Assembly (NCBI GenBank): GCA_028710085.1
Contig: JAQUSU010000005.1
Coordinates: 11,908 to 62,454, forward strand
DNA: 50,547 nucleotides
Origin: Anaerotignum sp.
GTDB taxonomy: Bacteria; Bacillota; Clostridia; Lachnospirales; Anaerotignaceae
Direction of reading: 5' to 3'
Of the stretch, positions 43,270-50,547 are shown in pieces (the stretch's first letter is position 1; each line of letters starts with the position of its first letter). Under the pieces are notes generated by a model that made no database searches, had not been told where the DNA came from, and was given only the letters and a program-made list of their open reading frames with translations. A program made the position numbers and the translations under genes.

Positions 43270-43529
43270 TAGTCTTTACACCATTTTCTACATTGCTCAA
43301 TGCGTTTTCCGTTATCCCCCTGTGCTTCATCGTAAGAAAATTGATGAAGCAAGTCGCAAGGAAACGCTTCGCACAAGCCGCAATGCACCTTTCCATTATT
43401 TTCGCAGCATACTTTCACAGGGCAGCTTTCGCCCCAAAATGGTTTTTCAATATGAATGCAGCACTTACAGTTCATTTGCTCTTTATAGGGACATTCGCTA
43501 CACAAAATACCACACCTTGATTCAATCAT
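43269..43529 (-). CDS. DUF3795 cysteine-rich protein
   Basis: An 86-aa protein with CGILCSECPY, C-C-C and CxxCEAFPC motifs, in all 13 cysteines in a small fold, which suggests metal binding. The second ATG (43529) is preferred because the AGGAGG site lies seven bases before it and only one before the ATG at 43535. The gene is followed, with overlap, by the TfoX-N gene, and preceded 58 bp away by a WYL regulator on the same strand. The function of the family is unknown. Confidence 0.85.
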   Translation of the reverse strand: MIESRCGILCSECPYKEQMNCKCCIHIEKPFWGESCPVKVCCENNGKVHCGLCEAFPCDLLHQFSYDEAQGDNGKRIEQCRKWCKD

Positions 43530-43587
43530 TTTCATGCCTCCTTTTTAGAAAGCATAGCATACTGAACATGACACCTATATGTCACTA

Positions 43588-44490
43588 TTAAAAATACTTT
43601 TCTAAAGTTTTTTTAAGTCGTTCTTGCAAGATAGGACGAAGCTCCTTTGGTTCCATTAGCTCTGCATTTTCCCCAAAGCTGAGAACCCAAGACAATAAAT
43701 AGTTTTGATTGGTAAAGGGAAAGGAAAAAAGAAGGCTTCCCTCTGGCGTTTCAGTGAAACTATCGACACCATATTCTTCAACTAACCGATACTTTTCACT
43801 CTTGTCAAAGAGGATGACCGCTTGTAGTTCTTCTGTAAAAAAATTACTAAATTCCAGCGTTTCTTTGGGAATTTCCTGCAATTGAAAGCTTGTTTTCGTT
43901 GAATGCAGGTCACATAATCTATTTAGCTTATAAAGCTTAAACTGTTTTCTGGCATCATCGAAGCCTAACAAATACCAACTTGACCATTGAAAAATGACCA
44001 GGTATGGGTCAGCTACAATGCAACGCTCTCCGCTATGGTTATGATAACAAAATGAAACCTGCGTGCTGTTTTCAATGCTTGCTTGTAATAATTCGATTTT
44101 AGGGGCGAGGGTATCTTTATAATGAGAGGACAAATCAATTAAAATATTATTTTTTAGAATCAATGAATCCTTTTGTGCCGAAAACTTCATAATTATATTT
44201 TTATATTTATTACTTTGTGTGATACTGTCTAATGAACATAATCCAGCGAAAATTGCGCTTAAATCTTCAACAGAAAACAAGGTTTTTTCAATTTTAAAGC
44301 TGTCCATAATGGCAATGCCACCATTTGTTCCCTGTGTTGTAACGATAGGAATTCCAGCCTTGCAAATATCCTCAATATCTCTGTGAATGGTTCTTCTTGA
44401 GACCTCAAATATTTCTGCAAGCTGTGGAGCCGTGATTTTTTTGTTTTGCAGCAATATTGTGATAATGCCAATCAATCGATCTATTTTCAA
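43588..44490 (-). CDS. YafY-type HTH/WYL-domain transcriptional regulator
   Basis: A 300-aa regulator. The N-terminal HTH_11 domain (about 1-57) has KIDRLIGIITILLQNKKITAPQLAEIFEVSRRTIHRDI. A WYL domain (about 130-205) contains WSSWYLLGFDDARKQFKLYKLNRL, followed by a WCX C-terminal part. The start is TTG at 44490, with AGGAGGG six bases upstream. The frame is open 44 codons further, but that piece is not part of the family. WYL regulators sense nucleic acid or nucleotide ligands in several systems. It may control the two small genes behind it and the divergent DUF255 gene. Confidence 0.9.
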   Translation of the reverse strand: MKIDRLIGIITILLQNKKITAPQLAEIFEVSRRTIHRDIEDICKAGIPIVTTQGTNGGIAIMDSFKIEKTLFSVEDLSAIFAGLCSLDSITQSNKYKNIIMKFSAQKDSLILKNNILIDLSSHYKDTLAPKIELLQASIENSTQVSFCYHNHSGERCIVADPYLVIFQWSSWYLLGFDDARKQFKLYKLNRLCDLHSTKTSFQLQEIPKETLEFSNFFTEELQAVILFDKSEKYRLVEEYGVDSFTETPEGSLLFSFPFTNQNYLLSWVLSFGENAELMEPKELRPILQERLKKTLEKYF

Positions 44491-44757
44491 AACAACCCTC
44501 CTATGCAGAAAATATTCCTTTTGTTGTGTAATGTTTTTCATTACCAGTTCATAAAAGCGATGTTGCTTATTTTTCATTTTAACATAGAAAATAGATTGAT
44601 TCAATTCGTGAAATGCAAACATAAGGTAATAAACTCTATCTTTCTTTATTTTGAATATAAATTACTTTCTTTCAAATAATACTATGGTGGCAAAAAAATG
44701 TATCTTTACGGTAAAAGACCTACAAACCATAAAATTATGAAAGGAAGGTGATGCCAA

Positions 44758-46713
44758 ATGAATAAATCAAGTATAGCCAATAGGTTAATCGATGAGAAAT
44801 CTCCCTACCTCTTGCAGCATGCTCATAATCCTGTGAACTGGTATCCTTGGGGCGAAGAAGCTTTTCAGAAGGCAAAAAAAGAGGCCAAACCAATTTTTTT
44901 AAGTATTGGTTACAGCACCTGTCATTGGTGCCATGTTATGGCACATGAAAGCTTTGAGGACGAAAAAGTAGCGGAAATCCTCAATCAAAATTACATTTCC
45001 ATTAAGGTGGATAAAGAGGAACGGCCAGATATTGATAGCATATATATGGCGGTTTGTCAGGCATTTACGGGAAGTGGTGGTTGGCCAACTAGTATTTTTA
45101 TGACGTGGGAGCAAAAGCCCTTTTTTGCCGGCACCTATTTTCCAAAAGAAACCAGATATGACATTATTGGTTTTAAAAAGCTGCTGTCTGTGATTCACGA
45201 AAAATGGGAAACAGATCCCGAAGAATTGCTACAATCTGCAGAGAAAATTGTAGTGGCCTTTCAAAAAGAAAGCGCCACGCAGGATAAAGCCGATGACAAT
45301 GTAATCGATTCTGCCTTGGAATTGTATCGAAAAAGCTATGATGAAGAATTTGGAGGCTTTGGCATTGCACCCAAATTTCCGGCACCTCACAATCTGCTGT
45401 TTTTGCTACAGCAGTTTGAAAAAAGAGAGGATAAAAAATCTTTGGAAATGGTGGAAAACACCCTTTCGCACCTATATAAAGGTGGGATATTTGATCATAT
45501 TGGGTATGGATTTAGCCGATATTCTACAGATCGCCGCTTTCTGGTTCCCCATTTTGAAAAAATGTTGTATGACAACGCCCTCCTTATCCTTGCTTATTGC
45601 AAAACCTATTGGCTCACGGAGAATCCATTTTATCGTCAGGTGGCAGAAAAAGCCGCAAAGTATATTCTTCGTGAAATGACCTCTGCGGAGGGCGGGTTTT
45701 ACAGTGCTCAGGATGCGGACAGTGATGGGGAGGAGGGGAAATATTATGTGTTTGAGCCTAGAGAATTAATTGGGATTTTGGGAAAGGAAATTGGGGAAGC
45801 CTTTAATCAATATTATGATATAACAGAAGCAGGAAATTTCATGGGGAAAAACATCCCCAATCTTTTGAAAAACCCCGATGCTTCTGATAGGTTTATAGGG
45901 GAGCTGCCAAAGGTTTATGACTATCGCAGGCAGAGAAATAAGCTTCATTTGGATGATAAAATTTTGACCTCATGGAATTCGCTGATGATTGCTGCTTTGT
46001 GCTGGTTATATCGTATTAGCAAAAACGATGAATACCTAAATGCAGCAAAAAAAGCGCAGCACTTTATTGAGGAGCAGCTATGTGAAAATGGAACGCTGTT
46101 TGTGAGCTTTCGTGATGGAAAAAGCAATCAAAAGGGGTTCATAGATGATTACGCAAACAATATCTTTGCGTTGCTTGCACTTTATGATGCAACCCTTGAT
46201 CGCAGTTATGTGGATAAGGCAAAGCAATTATTAACTAAGGTCGGCACTGATTTTTTTGATGAAATGAACGGAGGCTTCTATCTTTACGGCAAGGACGATG
46301 AAAAGCTTATTATGCGGCCAAAGGAAAGCTATGACGGCGCAATGCCAAGTGGTAACTCCGTAATGGCATACAATCTTGTAAGATTATCTCAGCTTAGTGA
46401 TGAGGGGGCGTTAGATACAATGCTCAGGCGTCAGCTGGACTTTTTATATGGAGAGGCAAAGCATTATCCTGCCGGATTTGCAATGTATTTAATTGCCCTT
46501 TCGGATTATTTTGAGCCTTCAAAAATGATTACTGTTGTACCTGGAAATAAGGAGGATATTCAGAAGCTTCCCTTTATGGTATCTGCAGATAGTATTGTCA
46601 AAGTATTAGATGGGCCTACAGAGGATTATCCGCTAGTGAATCACAAAACAACCTACTATGTTTGCCAAAAACACAGTTGTTTGCCGCCTGTAAATGAGCT
46701 GAATATAAAATGA
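44758..46713 (+). CDS. DUF255 thioredoxin-domain protein (YyaL/SPATA20 family)
   Basis: A 651-aa cytoplasmic protein. The N-terminal thioredoxin-like domain (about 1-165) starts [29 protein letters not shown] and has CHWCH (about 59-63). The rest is an alpha/alpha toroid like that of N-acylglucosamine epimerases and glycosidases, with [28 protein letters not shown] and [12 protein letters not shown]. Biochemical function is not established. AAAGGAAGGTGA precedes the ATG. It has its own terminator. Confidence 0.92.
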   Translation: MNKSSIANRLIDEKSPYLLQHAHNPVNWYPWGEEAFQKAKKEAKPIFLSIGYSTCHWCHVMAHESFEDEKVAEILNQNYISIKVDKEERPDIDSIYMAVCQAFTGSGGWPTSIFMTWEQKPFFAGTYFPKETRYDIIGFKKLLSVIHEKWETDPEELLQSAEKIVVAFQKESATQDKADDNVIDSALELYRKSYDEEFGGFGIAPKFPAPHNLLFLLQQFEKREDKKSLEMVENTLSHLYKGGIFDHIGYGFSRYSTDRRFLVPHFEKMLYDNALLILAYCKTYWLTENPFYRQVAEKAAKYILREMTSAEGGFYSAQDADSDGEEGKYYVFEPRELIGILGKEIGEAFNQYYDITEAGNFMGKNIPNLLKNPDASDRFIGELPKVYDYRRQRNKLHLDDKILTSWNSLMIAALCWLYRISKNDEYLNAAKKAQHFIEEQLCENGTLFVSFRDGKSNQKGFIDDYANNIFALLALYDATLDRSYVDKAKQLLTKVGTDFFDEMNGGFYLYGKDDEKLIMRPKESYDGAMPSGNSVMAYNLVRLSQLSDEGALDTMLRRQLDFLYGEAKHYPAGFAMYLIALSDYFEPSKMITVVPGNKEDIQKLPFMVSADSIVKVLDGPTEDYPLVNHKTTYYVCQKHSCLPPVNELNIK

Positions 46714-46771
46714 TAGGTTTGAAACCCTACCCGGAAATACAATCTTAACTGCCTATTACGATTTTAAAGAG

Positions 46772-46804
46772 CAAGCCCTTGGAAAGTCCCATGGGCTTGT
46801 TTTT
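46772..46804 (+). terminator. Terminator of the DUF255 gene
   Basis: CAAGCCC (46772-46778) pairs with GGGCTTG (46793-46799), with further TGG/CCA pairing inside, followed by TTTTT. The remaining gap to 46930 shows nothing else. Confidence 0.8.
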
Positions 46805-46930
46805 AGTTAAATTGAATGTATAGGGATTGCAAAAAGCGCCTTTACTATGCTGATTTATAACGTGCAACATCCGAGAATCAAATCCAAACTGCCATTATAA
46901 AAAAATATTTTAAAACCATAAAAATATCAA

Positions 46931-46959
46931 TTGCATCCTTTTTCATGGTGATTTACACT
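46931..46959 (+). promoter_or_regulatory. Promoter of the sensor kinase operon
   Basis: TTGCAT (46931-46936) and TACACT (46954-46959) are 17 bp apart. The leader to 47026 is about 60 nt. Confidence 0.6.
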
Positions 46960-47025
46960 ATAGGGAAAGGTTTGCTAATGCATTACTACTTATTGAGCCA
47001 ATGTCAGCGACAGAATGGAGTTTTT

Positions 47026-49029
47026 ATGAGAAAACGCGATGTAATGAGTACAACCGCTTTTTTTACCCTTATTCTTTTTGTGTTTTTATCCTTCGCAATG
47101 CTAACTGCGCGAAGCCGTCAGGAGGTGCCGGAGTTTTCCCCAGGATATGTAGATTTATCGGATTTTAATTTTGACGAAAAGTTAGCCTATATTCCACATA
47201 CCAGCTTTTTATATTATCCCAATGAGTTGTATGCACCGAAAGACTTCGAATCGGCTTTGGTAAAAAAGGAACCGATTGTCTTGAAGGATGGAGAAAACCG
47301 CTTTGATCCAGGGGATTTTGGTACATACCGCATTTTGCTTCACCTGCCTGCAAATGGCACGACCTACGGCATAAGCTCTTATAGCGCAATGTATTCCCAG
47401 CGGTTGTTTATCAATGGAGAGGAATATGCGGCGTTTGGCTCCCCTGGAAAATCGGCGGAGAGCACCATTCCCAAAACAGGGCATTACACGGTTTATTTTA
47501 CGCCTAGGGATGGGGATGAAACCGAGATCATGATACAATTTGCAAATTTCAATCATGGGGATTATGGTGGCATTGTCCCTGTTTATGTTGGCTCTCAGGA
47601 GTGGATTACTGAAAGAGATGCCACCTCACAACAACGAATTTTTATCATTGTTGGGTGCTTTGTAACAGTTTTTCTGTTTTATTTAGGTATGTTTTTCTTC
47701 TTTCCAAGAAGATACGCGTTTTTATGGTTTTCTTTGGCTTGTTTTTCCGTTGGGCTTCGCATGTTGATTGTGGATGAAAAGGTAATCATGCTGTTACTGC
47801 CGGATTTACCATGGAGGGTTTCTATTGGCCTGGAATATTTGTCATTGATATTGATGATGTTTAGCTTTAGCCTATATATTCATAATATGTTTCGAGGAGC
47901 CCTACACAAGGCTGCGCTGGTGTTTTTGGGGGTGCTGTGTGCCACATACGCTGCGACTGTAGTGTTAACCCCGCCCAGGTTTTATACGGGTTTTATTCTT
48001 TGGTTCCAACTTGGGGCGGTTTTATTTGGAATCTATGTAGCAGCTGCAATCATTTATAATGTTGTTTGGAAAAAAAACAATCGACATGCGGAGCATATTC
48101 TTATTTTTATCGGTGCGTTGACATTCATTTTGTTGTCTGTTCTTGATATTCGGATACACCGTGAGAGCGGATTCGCATTTACGCTGGGGTTATCCCAAGT
48201 TGGTATGGTTATCTTGATTTTTACTAACATGATCGCTTTGGCGCTTTTGTTTTCCAGAAACGAGGCTGAGCTGGACAAGGCCAGAAAACATGAATTGGAA
48301 ATGAAGGAAACCAATGAGCTTCTGGACAGAATGAGTCGGCTAAAATCGGATTTTTTGGCAAATATCTCCCATGAAATGCGCACACCCCTTACAATTATGG
48401 CCAGTTATGCAGGCTTGACTTCTATGCAGCTCAAAAGAAATGCAATGGATGATAAAACCTTGGATAACTTGGAAATTGTCAAAAGGGAAGCGATTCGTCT
48501 GGCTGATTTGGTAGAGCAGCTGAAGGAAGTGGCTGGGGAAAAGGAACGGCAGGATACAATTTGTGAGGTGGATGCAGTTTCTTTGTTGCAGCGGGCGGCT
48601 GATTTTTGTGATCCAATTTGCCAGAAGAATAAAAACAAAATTAAAGTTAGCCAGAAGGTCATGAAATTTTATTTGCTTGTGAATGAGGAGAGTATCTTCC
48701 AAGTGCTGGTTAATTTAATCATAAATGCAAATAGGCATACGAAAAGAGGGGTAATTCAATTAAAGGCAGAGCAAAACGGTATCGACTTAACGGAAAACGA
48801 AACAAAGCTTACGGTTTCTGACAATGGAGATGGGATTGCGCCGGAGCTTCAGTCACACCTGTTTGAAAGAGGTGTCAGCGGCGATGGCAGCTCTGGCTTG
48901 GGTCTTGCCATTTGCAAAGAAATAGTGGAAGAACACGGGGGAACCATTTGGATTGAAAGTAAATTGGGAGGGGGAACAACTATCTGTTTTACCCTCCCGT
49001 GTGGGAAGGAGATTGTTGGTGATGAATAA
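47026..49029 (+). CDS. 7TM-DISM sensor histidine kinase
   Basis: A 667-aa membrane kinase. A signal-anchor helix (about 8-27) is followed by an extracellular beta-rich domain (about 30-200) with RILLHLPANGTTYGI and QRLFINGEEYAAFG, like carbohydrate-binding 7TMR-DISM sensors. Seven membrane helices occupy about 205-415. HisKA has the phosphorylated His449 in ANISHEMRTPL. The HATPase domain has NLIINANRHT (N box), SDNGDGIAPEL and GLGLAICKEIV. The ATG at 47026 is used (TGGAG upstream); upstream ATGs lie in the promoter region. The stop overlaps the regulator gene by 8 bp, so they are partners. Confidence 0.92.
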   Translation: MRKRDVMSTTAFFTLILFVFLSFAMLTARSRQEVPEFSPGYVDLSDFNFDEKLAYIPHTSFLYYPNELYAPKDFESALVKKEPIVLKDGENRFDPGDFGTYRILLHLPANGTTYGISSYSAMYSQRLFINGEEYAAFGSPGKSAESTIPKTGHYTVYFTPRDGDETEIMIQFANFNHGDYGGIVPVYVGSQEWITERDATSQQRIFIIVGCFVTVFLFYLGMFFFFPRRYAFLWFSLACFSVGLRMLIVDEKVIMLLLPDLPWRVSIGLEYLSLILMMFSFSLYIHNMFRGALHKAALVFLGVLCATYAATVVLTPPRFYTGFILWFQLGAVLFGIYVAAAIIYNVVWKKNNRHAEHILIFIGALTFILLSVLDIRIHRESGFAFTLGLSQVGMVILIFTNMIALALLFSRNEAELDKARKHELEMKETNELLDRMSRLKSDFLANISHEMRTPLTIMASYAGLTSMQLKRNAMDDKTLDNLEIVKREAIRLADLVEQLKEVAGEKERQDTICEVDAVSLLQRAADFCDPICQKNKNKIKVSQKVMKFYLLVNEESIFQVLVNLIINANRHTKRGVIQLKAEQNGIDLTENETKLTVSDNGDGIAPELQSHLFERGVSGDGSSGLGLAICKEIVEEHGGTIWIESKLGGGTTICFTLPCGKEIVGDE

Positions 49030-49705
49030 AAGCGTGATTCTTATCATTGAGGATGATTATGATATTCGAAGGGCCAACCGGGCGGCTTTGGAGCTGGTAG
49101 GCTATAGCGTTTTTGAGGCGGAGAGCTTGACGAGGGGACGTTCCATTGCAGAAGAAGCCTCCCCCGATCTTATTATTCTTGATGTTTTGCTGCCCGATGG
49201 CAACAGCTTGTGCTATTGCGAGGAGCTACGGGGAAAAAACGGAGCATGTATCCTGTTTTTAAGCGCATTGAATACCAAGGCGGATATTCTTGCAGGGTTA
49301 CGGTCAGGAGGGGATGATTATATCTCCAAGCCGTATGATATGGATGAGCTGATTTTACGGGTGGAAGTGCTATTACGTCGGGGAAGGCTGGTTGGGCATG
49401 AGGAAGCTCCTTTGCAAGTAGGAGGATTAAGGTTAGATTTTACCACCCGCAGGGCATCCCTTGATGGACGGGATCTCCTGTTAAAGCCAAAGGAATTTTC
49501 ATTGCTGGAAATTTTGCTGCGGAAGCAAGGACAAATAATTTCTGCAGATGAACTATACCAAAAAGTATGGGGGATGGATGCTGTAGGGGATGTGCATACG
49601 GTGAAGGAGCACATTTCCCGTATCCGAGGGAAGCTGGGCAACATCAGTACCATTCGCATTGAAGTGGAACGGGGCAGAGGCTACTGCCTTAACAGCGAGG
49701 AATAA
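49022..49705 (+). CDS. OmpR/PhoB-type response regulator
   Basis: A 227-aa two-domain regulator. The receiver domain has the acidic pair ED in LIIEDDYDIR, phospho-Asp54 in LIILDVLLPDG and Lys103 in ISKPYD. The C-terminal winged helix has KEFSLLEILLRKQGQIISADELYQKVW and VKEHISRIRGKL. The ATG at 49022 is chosen since it restores the usual start; the frame continues upstream inside the kinase gene. GGAAGGAG precedes it. Its target may be the surface protein gene that starts 175 bp downstream. Confidence 0.95.
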   Translation: MNKSVILIIEDDYDIRRANRAALELVGYSVFEAESLTRGRSIAEEASPDLIILDVLLPDGNSLCYCEELRGKNGACILFLSALNTKADILAGLRSGGDDYISKPYDMDELILRVEVLLRRGRLVGHEEAPLQVGGLRLDFTTRRASLDGRDLLLKPKEFSLLEILLRKQGQIISADELYQKVWGMDAVGDVHTVKEHISRIRGKLGNISTIRIEVERGRGYCLNSEE

Positions 49706-49806
49706 AAGGAAGGATAAAGGTTGTCAAAATGTTACCCTAAAACAGCTTTACGATTGGTAGTAAAGTATAATACAATAAAATAAATTGACATATTTTGTTA
49801 TCAATT

Positions 49807-49860
49807 CGGCAAATGGGCGGCAACCATTTTAAAGGTTGCAGTTTTGCCGTAAATTTTTAT
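49807..49860 (+). promoter_or_regulatory. Imperfect hairpin before the surface-protein gene
   Basis: CGGCAAA (49807-49813) pairs with TTTGCCG (49843-49849) and GCAACC (49820-49825) with GGTTGC (49834-49839), with an internal loop. TAAATTTTTATT follows. It may be the terminator of the two-component operon or a leader element. TATAAT at 49766-49771 could be a -10 box, but I find no good -35. Confidence 0.5.
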
Positions 49861-49880
49861 TGGTATTTGGAGGGGTGTAT

Positions 49881-50547
49881 ATGAAAATAAGACAAAGGCG
49901 CTTGGGGTCGTTACTTCTATCAGTGGTGATGTTATTGAATCTGTTTCCAATGACCGTTTTAGCGGCGGAGGAAGAATGGGTGCAAATCTATAACGCCTCA
50001 GATTTGGGAAAAATTGTGCAGAATCCTTCGGGCAACTATCACTTAGCTAGGGATATTGATCTTGCTGGGGCTGAATGGAGTCCCATAGATTCTTTTACAG
50101 GCAAGCTGGATGGCAATGATAAGATGATCAGTAATTTTACCATTAGTGATACAACCGCCTCCAATAGCGGGCTGTTTTCCTCCGTTGGAGCTGCGGGAAG
50201 GATAAGTAATTTGGGAATAGAGGGTGCATCCATCACAGCCGGCGATAATGCAGGTATTCTTGCGGGAGAAAATAACGGCACAATAAGCCAGTGCTATACA
50301 AAGGGTTCGATCAGTGGCAACAAATATGTGGGCGGACTTGTCGGTCAAAATGCTGGAACGATAGAGGATTCATTTTCTCGGGCTGAGGTGAGTGGCAAAG
50401 ATTATTTAGGAGGCTTGGTAGGCGCAAGCTCAGGAATTGTGAGCCATTCCTATGCTGCGTCTTCTTTGCTTGCGTCTGTTTTTAACAACTATTTGGATTT
50501 TAATGGAACTACAGGTTATATTGACATTCCCCATAGGGATAGCTATG
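49881..50547 (+). CDS. Secreted surface protein with GLUG repeats (partial)
   Basis: The gene runs off the window after 222 codons. It starts with a signal peptide (MKIRQRRLGSLLLSVVML..., likely cleaved after VLA, about 28). GLUG-type repeats follow at about 95-195: NSGLFSSVGAAGRISNLGIE, AGILAGENNGTISQCYTKG, VGGLVGQNAGTIEDSFSRAE and LGGLVGASSGIVSHSYA. The last visible part, YLDFNGTTGYIDIP, looks like the start of a LamG/concanavalin-like lectin domain. GGAGGGGTGT precedes the ATG. It is likely a large adhesin or carbohydrate-binding wall protein, perhaps under control of the adjacent two-component system. Confidence 0.85.
   Translation, partial: MKIRQRRLGSLLLSVVMLLNLFPMTVLAAEEEWVQIYNASDLGKIVQNPSGNYHLARDIDLAGAEWSPIDSFTGKLDGNDKMISNFTISDTTASNSGLFSSVGAAGRISNLGIEGASITAGDNAGILAGENNGTISQCYTKGSISGNKYVGGLVGQNAGTIEDSFSRAEVSGKDYLGGLVGASSGIVSHSYAASSLLASVFNNYLDFNGTTGYIDIPHRDSY

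Noticed and set aside
48953..49021. Upstream extension of the response regulator frame
   Set aside because: These codons lie within the kinase ATPase domain and do not match a receiver domain; the ATG at 49022 gives the normal start.
49801..49860. Possible cyclic-di-GMP riboswitch before the surface protein
   Set aside because: GGCAAA suggested GEMM, but the other conserved blocks of that aptamer are missing; only an imperfect hairpin remains.

Overview
The window looks like chromosome from an anaerobic, endospore-forming, low-to-moderate GC Clostridia (Firmicutes), most likely Lachnospirales. The taxonomic call is an inference from gene content: a division/cell-wall cluster with PBP2B- and SpoVD-type transpeptidases, a SpoVB-like flippase, T-box and glycine riboswitches, strong AGGAGG ribosome binding sites, TTGACA/TATAAT-like promoters, and a cysteine-rich protein behind a sigma-K-like promoter.

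Layout. 1-13.9 kb: a dcw cluster, mraZ-rsmH-ftsL-pbpB-spoVD-murE-murF-mraY-murD-ftsW, covering late lipid II precursor synthesis and septal peptidoglycan assembly. It starts with a promoter followed by 10-bp-spaced TGG repeats that fit a MraZ operator. murG, murB, ftsQ/divIB and ftsZ do not follow ftsW in this window. Between murD and ftsW lies an array of seven perfect mini-hairpins, each with a 3-nt loop. 13.9-17.4 kb: a valine T-box and valS. 17.5-18.5 kb (minus): a 37-cysteine protein. 18.8-26.1 kb: glyA, a PHP-domain hydrolase, a TrpR-like YerC/YecD protein, pcrA and a divergent ligA. 26.3-28.0 kb (minus): an APC amino-acid permease under a tandem glycine riboswitch. 28.1-29.7 kb: a SpoVB/MATE-like flippase, followed by about 0.87 kb of AT-rich DNA without genes.

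30.5-39.6 kb: a ten-gene Mrp/Mbh-type cation/proton antiporter operon. Its order (E, F, G, MbhD/DUF4040, MbhE-MnhB fusion, C, then four NuoL/M/N-type subunits) follows the membrane arm of archaeal Mbh complexes, but no hydrogenase or other redox genes are present. After it come a lipoprotein ApbE flavin transferase and a small acidic-tailed membrane protein.

41.3-42.8 kb: an IS110-family element with a recognisable bridge-RNA-like region. One putative guide strand of this RNA matches the flanking DNA over 11 nt, which suggests element ends. 42.8-44.5 kb: a possible 42-aa ORF, then (minus) TfoX-N, DUF3795 and a WYL regulator. 44.8-46.7 kb: a DUF255 thioredoxin-like protein. 47.0-50.5 kb: a 7TM-DISM sensor kinase, an OmpR-type response regulator and the start of a secreted GLUG-repeat/lectin-like surface protein cut by the window end.

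RNA control is prominent: one T-box, one tandem glycine riboswitch, one bridge RNA, and several structured leaders (spoVD, murE, PHP gene, antiporter operon) that I could not assign to known classes. All calls are from reading the sequence; no database search was run.
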